From SAR86 cluster bacterium (lineage in GTDB: Bacteria > Pseudomonadota > Gammaproteobacteria > Pseudomonadales > Azotimanducaceae), in assembly GCA_013204195.1 (NCBI GenBank), contig JABMOJ010000344.1, forward strand, positions 1 to 7,749: a stretch of 7,749 nucleotides of DNA, in the 5' to 3' direction. The position numbers were made by a program, and so were the translations under genes. Of this stretch, positions 6,683-7,749 are shown piece by piece; within the stretch, counting starts at the first letter, position 1; the number at the start of each line of letters is the position of its first letter. Below the pieces are notes generated by a model. The model made no database searches and had not been told where the DNA came from. It saw only the letters and a program-made list of their open reading frames with translations.

Positions 6683-7027
6683 ATGGATAAGCAAACAAGC
6701 GAGCTTAACGCTACAGCGCCACAATCGATCGATCCGCAAACCACATTAGAACTGGAAGCCGCTGCATTTCGCACCCTGGTAGCGCATTTTGATGCCCATC
6801 CAGAGGTACAGAACATCGACTTAATGAATCTCGCCGGCTTCTGTAGAAATTGTCTCAGTAAGTGGTATAAAGCGGCGGCAGAGGATAAAGGAATTGCGCT
6901 TGATTATGAAGAGGCAAGGCGCATAGTTTACGGTATGCCCTACGCAGAATGGAAGGCGTTGCACCAAGCGCCAGCCTCAGCGGCGCAGCTTGCAGCGTTT
7001 GATGCCAATAAATCCTCTGATGCCTAA
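6683..7027 (+). CDS. DUF1244 domain protein of unknown function
   Basis: A 114-residue soluble protein of the conserved proteobacterial DUF1244 family, whose function is not known to me. The diagnostic core is NIDLMNLAGFCRNCLSKWY (44-62), followed by RRIVYGMPYAEWKALHQ (79-95). The first 20 or so residues are low in complexity and probably disordered. A CxxC pair (C54, C57) sits in the most conserved segment and might bind metal or act in redox chemistry, but no second Cys/His pair is obvious. The start at 6683 has GGAG 11 bases upstream (6668-6671); an in-frame ATG at 6659 lies within the -10-like box and is less likely. It is divergent from rapA and lies 88 bases before uup on the same strand, so the two may share a transcript. 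Confidence 0.88.
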   Translation: MDKQTSELNATAPQSIDPQTTLELEAAAFRTLVAHFDAHPEVQNIDLMNLAGFCRNCLSKWYKAAAEDKGIALDYEEARRIVYGMPYAEWKALHQAPASAAQLAAFDANKSSDA

Positions 7028-7115
7028 TGAAAAACTGTCTTTTGGCCCCATCTTAGAGAGCCAGGCCTAACGCCGTCTTGGTCGTTCACCCTCAGTCGCT
7101 TCACCAGAGTTTATT

Positions 7116-7749
7116 ATGTCTATAGCCAGTCTAAAAAATGTCAGTGTCCATTTCGGCACCGACACTATCCTTGATCACGTCGAATTCAATATCGCCAAAG
7201 GCGAGCGGGTTTGTCTGACAGGCCGCAACGGTAGCGGCAAGAGTACCTTGATGAGACTGCTATGTGGTGAAGTACTGGCAGATGAAGGCAATATTTGGCG
7301 GGAAAAAGCCTTAAGTTTTTCAACGCTTGAGCAGGACCTACCGGCCGGTGATGATACAACGATTTTCGCCGCGGTGGCCTCTGCCTTCAGTGAGGCTGGT
7401 GAGCTTCTTACGGAATATGCCCAAATATCGCTGGGTACCTTTGACGATAATACCCTAGAGCGGATGGCTCAGTTGCAAACCCAGATCGAAGCTATTGATG
7501 GCTGGGTACTGCACCATCGAGTCGAGTCAGTACTGCAGCGCATGAAACTCCCGCCAGATGAAAAATTGATTAACCTCTCTGGTGGTTGGTTGAAACGGGT
7601 GGCTATTGCCAAGTCGTTGGTAACCGAGCCAGACGTCTGGTTGCTGGATGAGCCGACTAACCATCTGGACATTCCAACCATAGAATGGCTGCAGGAAGTG
7701 ATGCTGGAGTTTCAAGGCACTATCGTATTTGTAACTCACGACCGGGAGC
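7116..7749 (+). CDS. uup: ABC-F family ATPase Uup, 3' part off the window
   Basis: The first 211 residues of a soluble ABC-F protein. These proteins have two ATPase domains and no membrane part and act at the ribosome; Uup has also been linked to transposon precise excision and to replication or branched-DNA handling. The first ABC domain is nearly complete: Walker A GRNGSGKST (36-44), signature LSGGWLKRVAIAK (154-166), Walker B with catalytic glutamate VWLLDEPTNHLD (174-185, E179) and the H-switch in VTHDR (206-210). The GGW form of the signature and the opening SIASLKNVSVHFG are characteristic of Uup rather than EttA or YbiT. The interdomain linker, second ABC domain and C-terminal coiled coil lie beyond the right edge. 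The start at 7116 has a weak AGAG ribosome site six bases upstream. No clear promoter was found in the 88-base gap after the DUF1244 gene. Confidence 0.93.
   Translation, partial: MSIASLKNVSVHFGTDTILDHVEFNIAKGERVCLTGRNGSGKSTLMRLLCGEVLADEGNIWREKALSFSTLEQDLPAGDDTTIFAAVASAFSEAGELLTEYAQISLGTFDDNTLERMAQLQTQIEAIDGWVLHHRVESVLQRMKLPPDEKLINLSGGWLKRVAIAKSLVTEPDVWLLDEPTNHLDIPTIEWLQEVMLEFQGTIVFVTHDRE

Noticed and set aside
7042..7070. TTGGCC and GGCCTAA as a terminator hairpin after the DUF1244 gene
   Set aside because: Only four GC pairs plus a bulged extension and no T-run follow, which is too weak to call.
7469..7739. Two minus-strand open frames of 70 codons
   Set aside because: They are antisense to the uup signature and Walker B region.

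Overview
The window looks like chromosomal core DNA of a gammaproteobacterium. The evidence is a full-length RapA (HepA) RNA polymerase recycling ATPase, a Uup-type ABC-F protein, a SlyD-like FKBP and a DUF1244 protein, with moderate GC content (judged by eye, not counted). The genus cannot be fixed from this sequence; a marine or environmental lineage outside the enterics is a reasonable guess. No mobile element, tRNA, rRNA, CRISPR array or phage gene was seen.

Layout. (1) Bases 1-1946, minus strand: a two-gene operon. It has a putidaredoxin/rubredoxin-reductase-like FAD enzyme (744-1946) followed 15 bases downstream by a threonine/serine dehydratase (1-728), whose C-terminal part runs off the left edge. 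(2) Bases 1947-2018: a 72-base divergent promoter region. (3) Bases 2019-3644, plus strand: a GT4-type glycosyltransferase of the tRNA-queuosine mannosyltransferase (GTDC1/QTMAN, DUF3524) family, then an FKBP-type prolyl isomerase with its own recognisable promoter. (4) Bases 3645-3717: a short gap between converging genes with no evident terminator. (5) Bases 3718-6561, minus strand: rapA. (6) Bases 6562-6682: a divergent regulatory region with a perfect 9-bp inverted repeat abutting a -10-like box and a local cluster of GATC sites. (7) Bases 6683-7749, plus strand: a DUF1244 small protein, then the 5' part of uup, cut by the right edge.

Functionally, much of the right two thirds concerns the upkeep of gene expression: tRNA anticodon modification (inferred), protein folding, RNA polymerase recycling and an ABC-F ribosome-associated ATPase. 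The left operon is metabolic: PLP-dependent deamination plus NADH-to-iron-sulfur-protein electron transfer. No single multi-gene novel system is evident. The points most worth following are the bacterial QTMAN homologue, the uncharacterised DUF1244 protein divergent from rapA, and the palindromic, GATC-rich control region between them.
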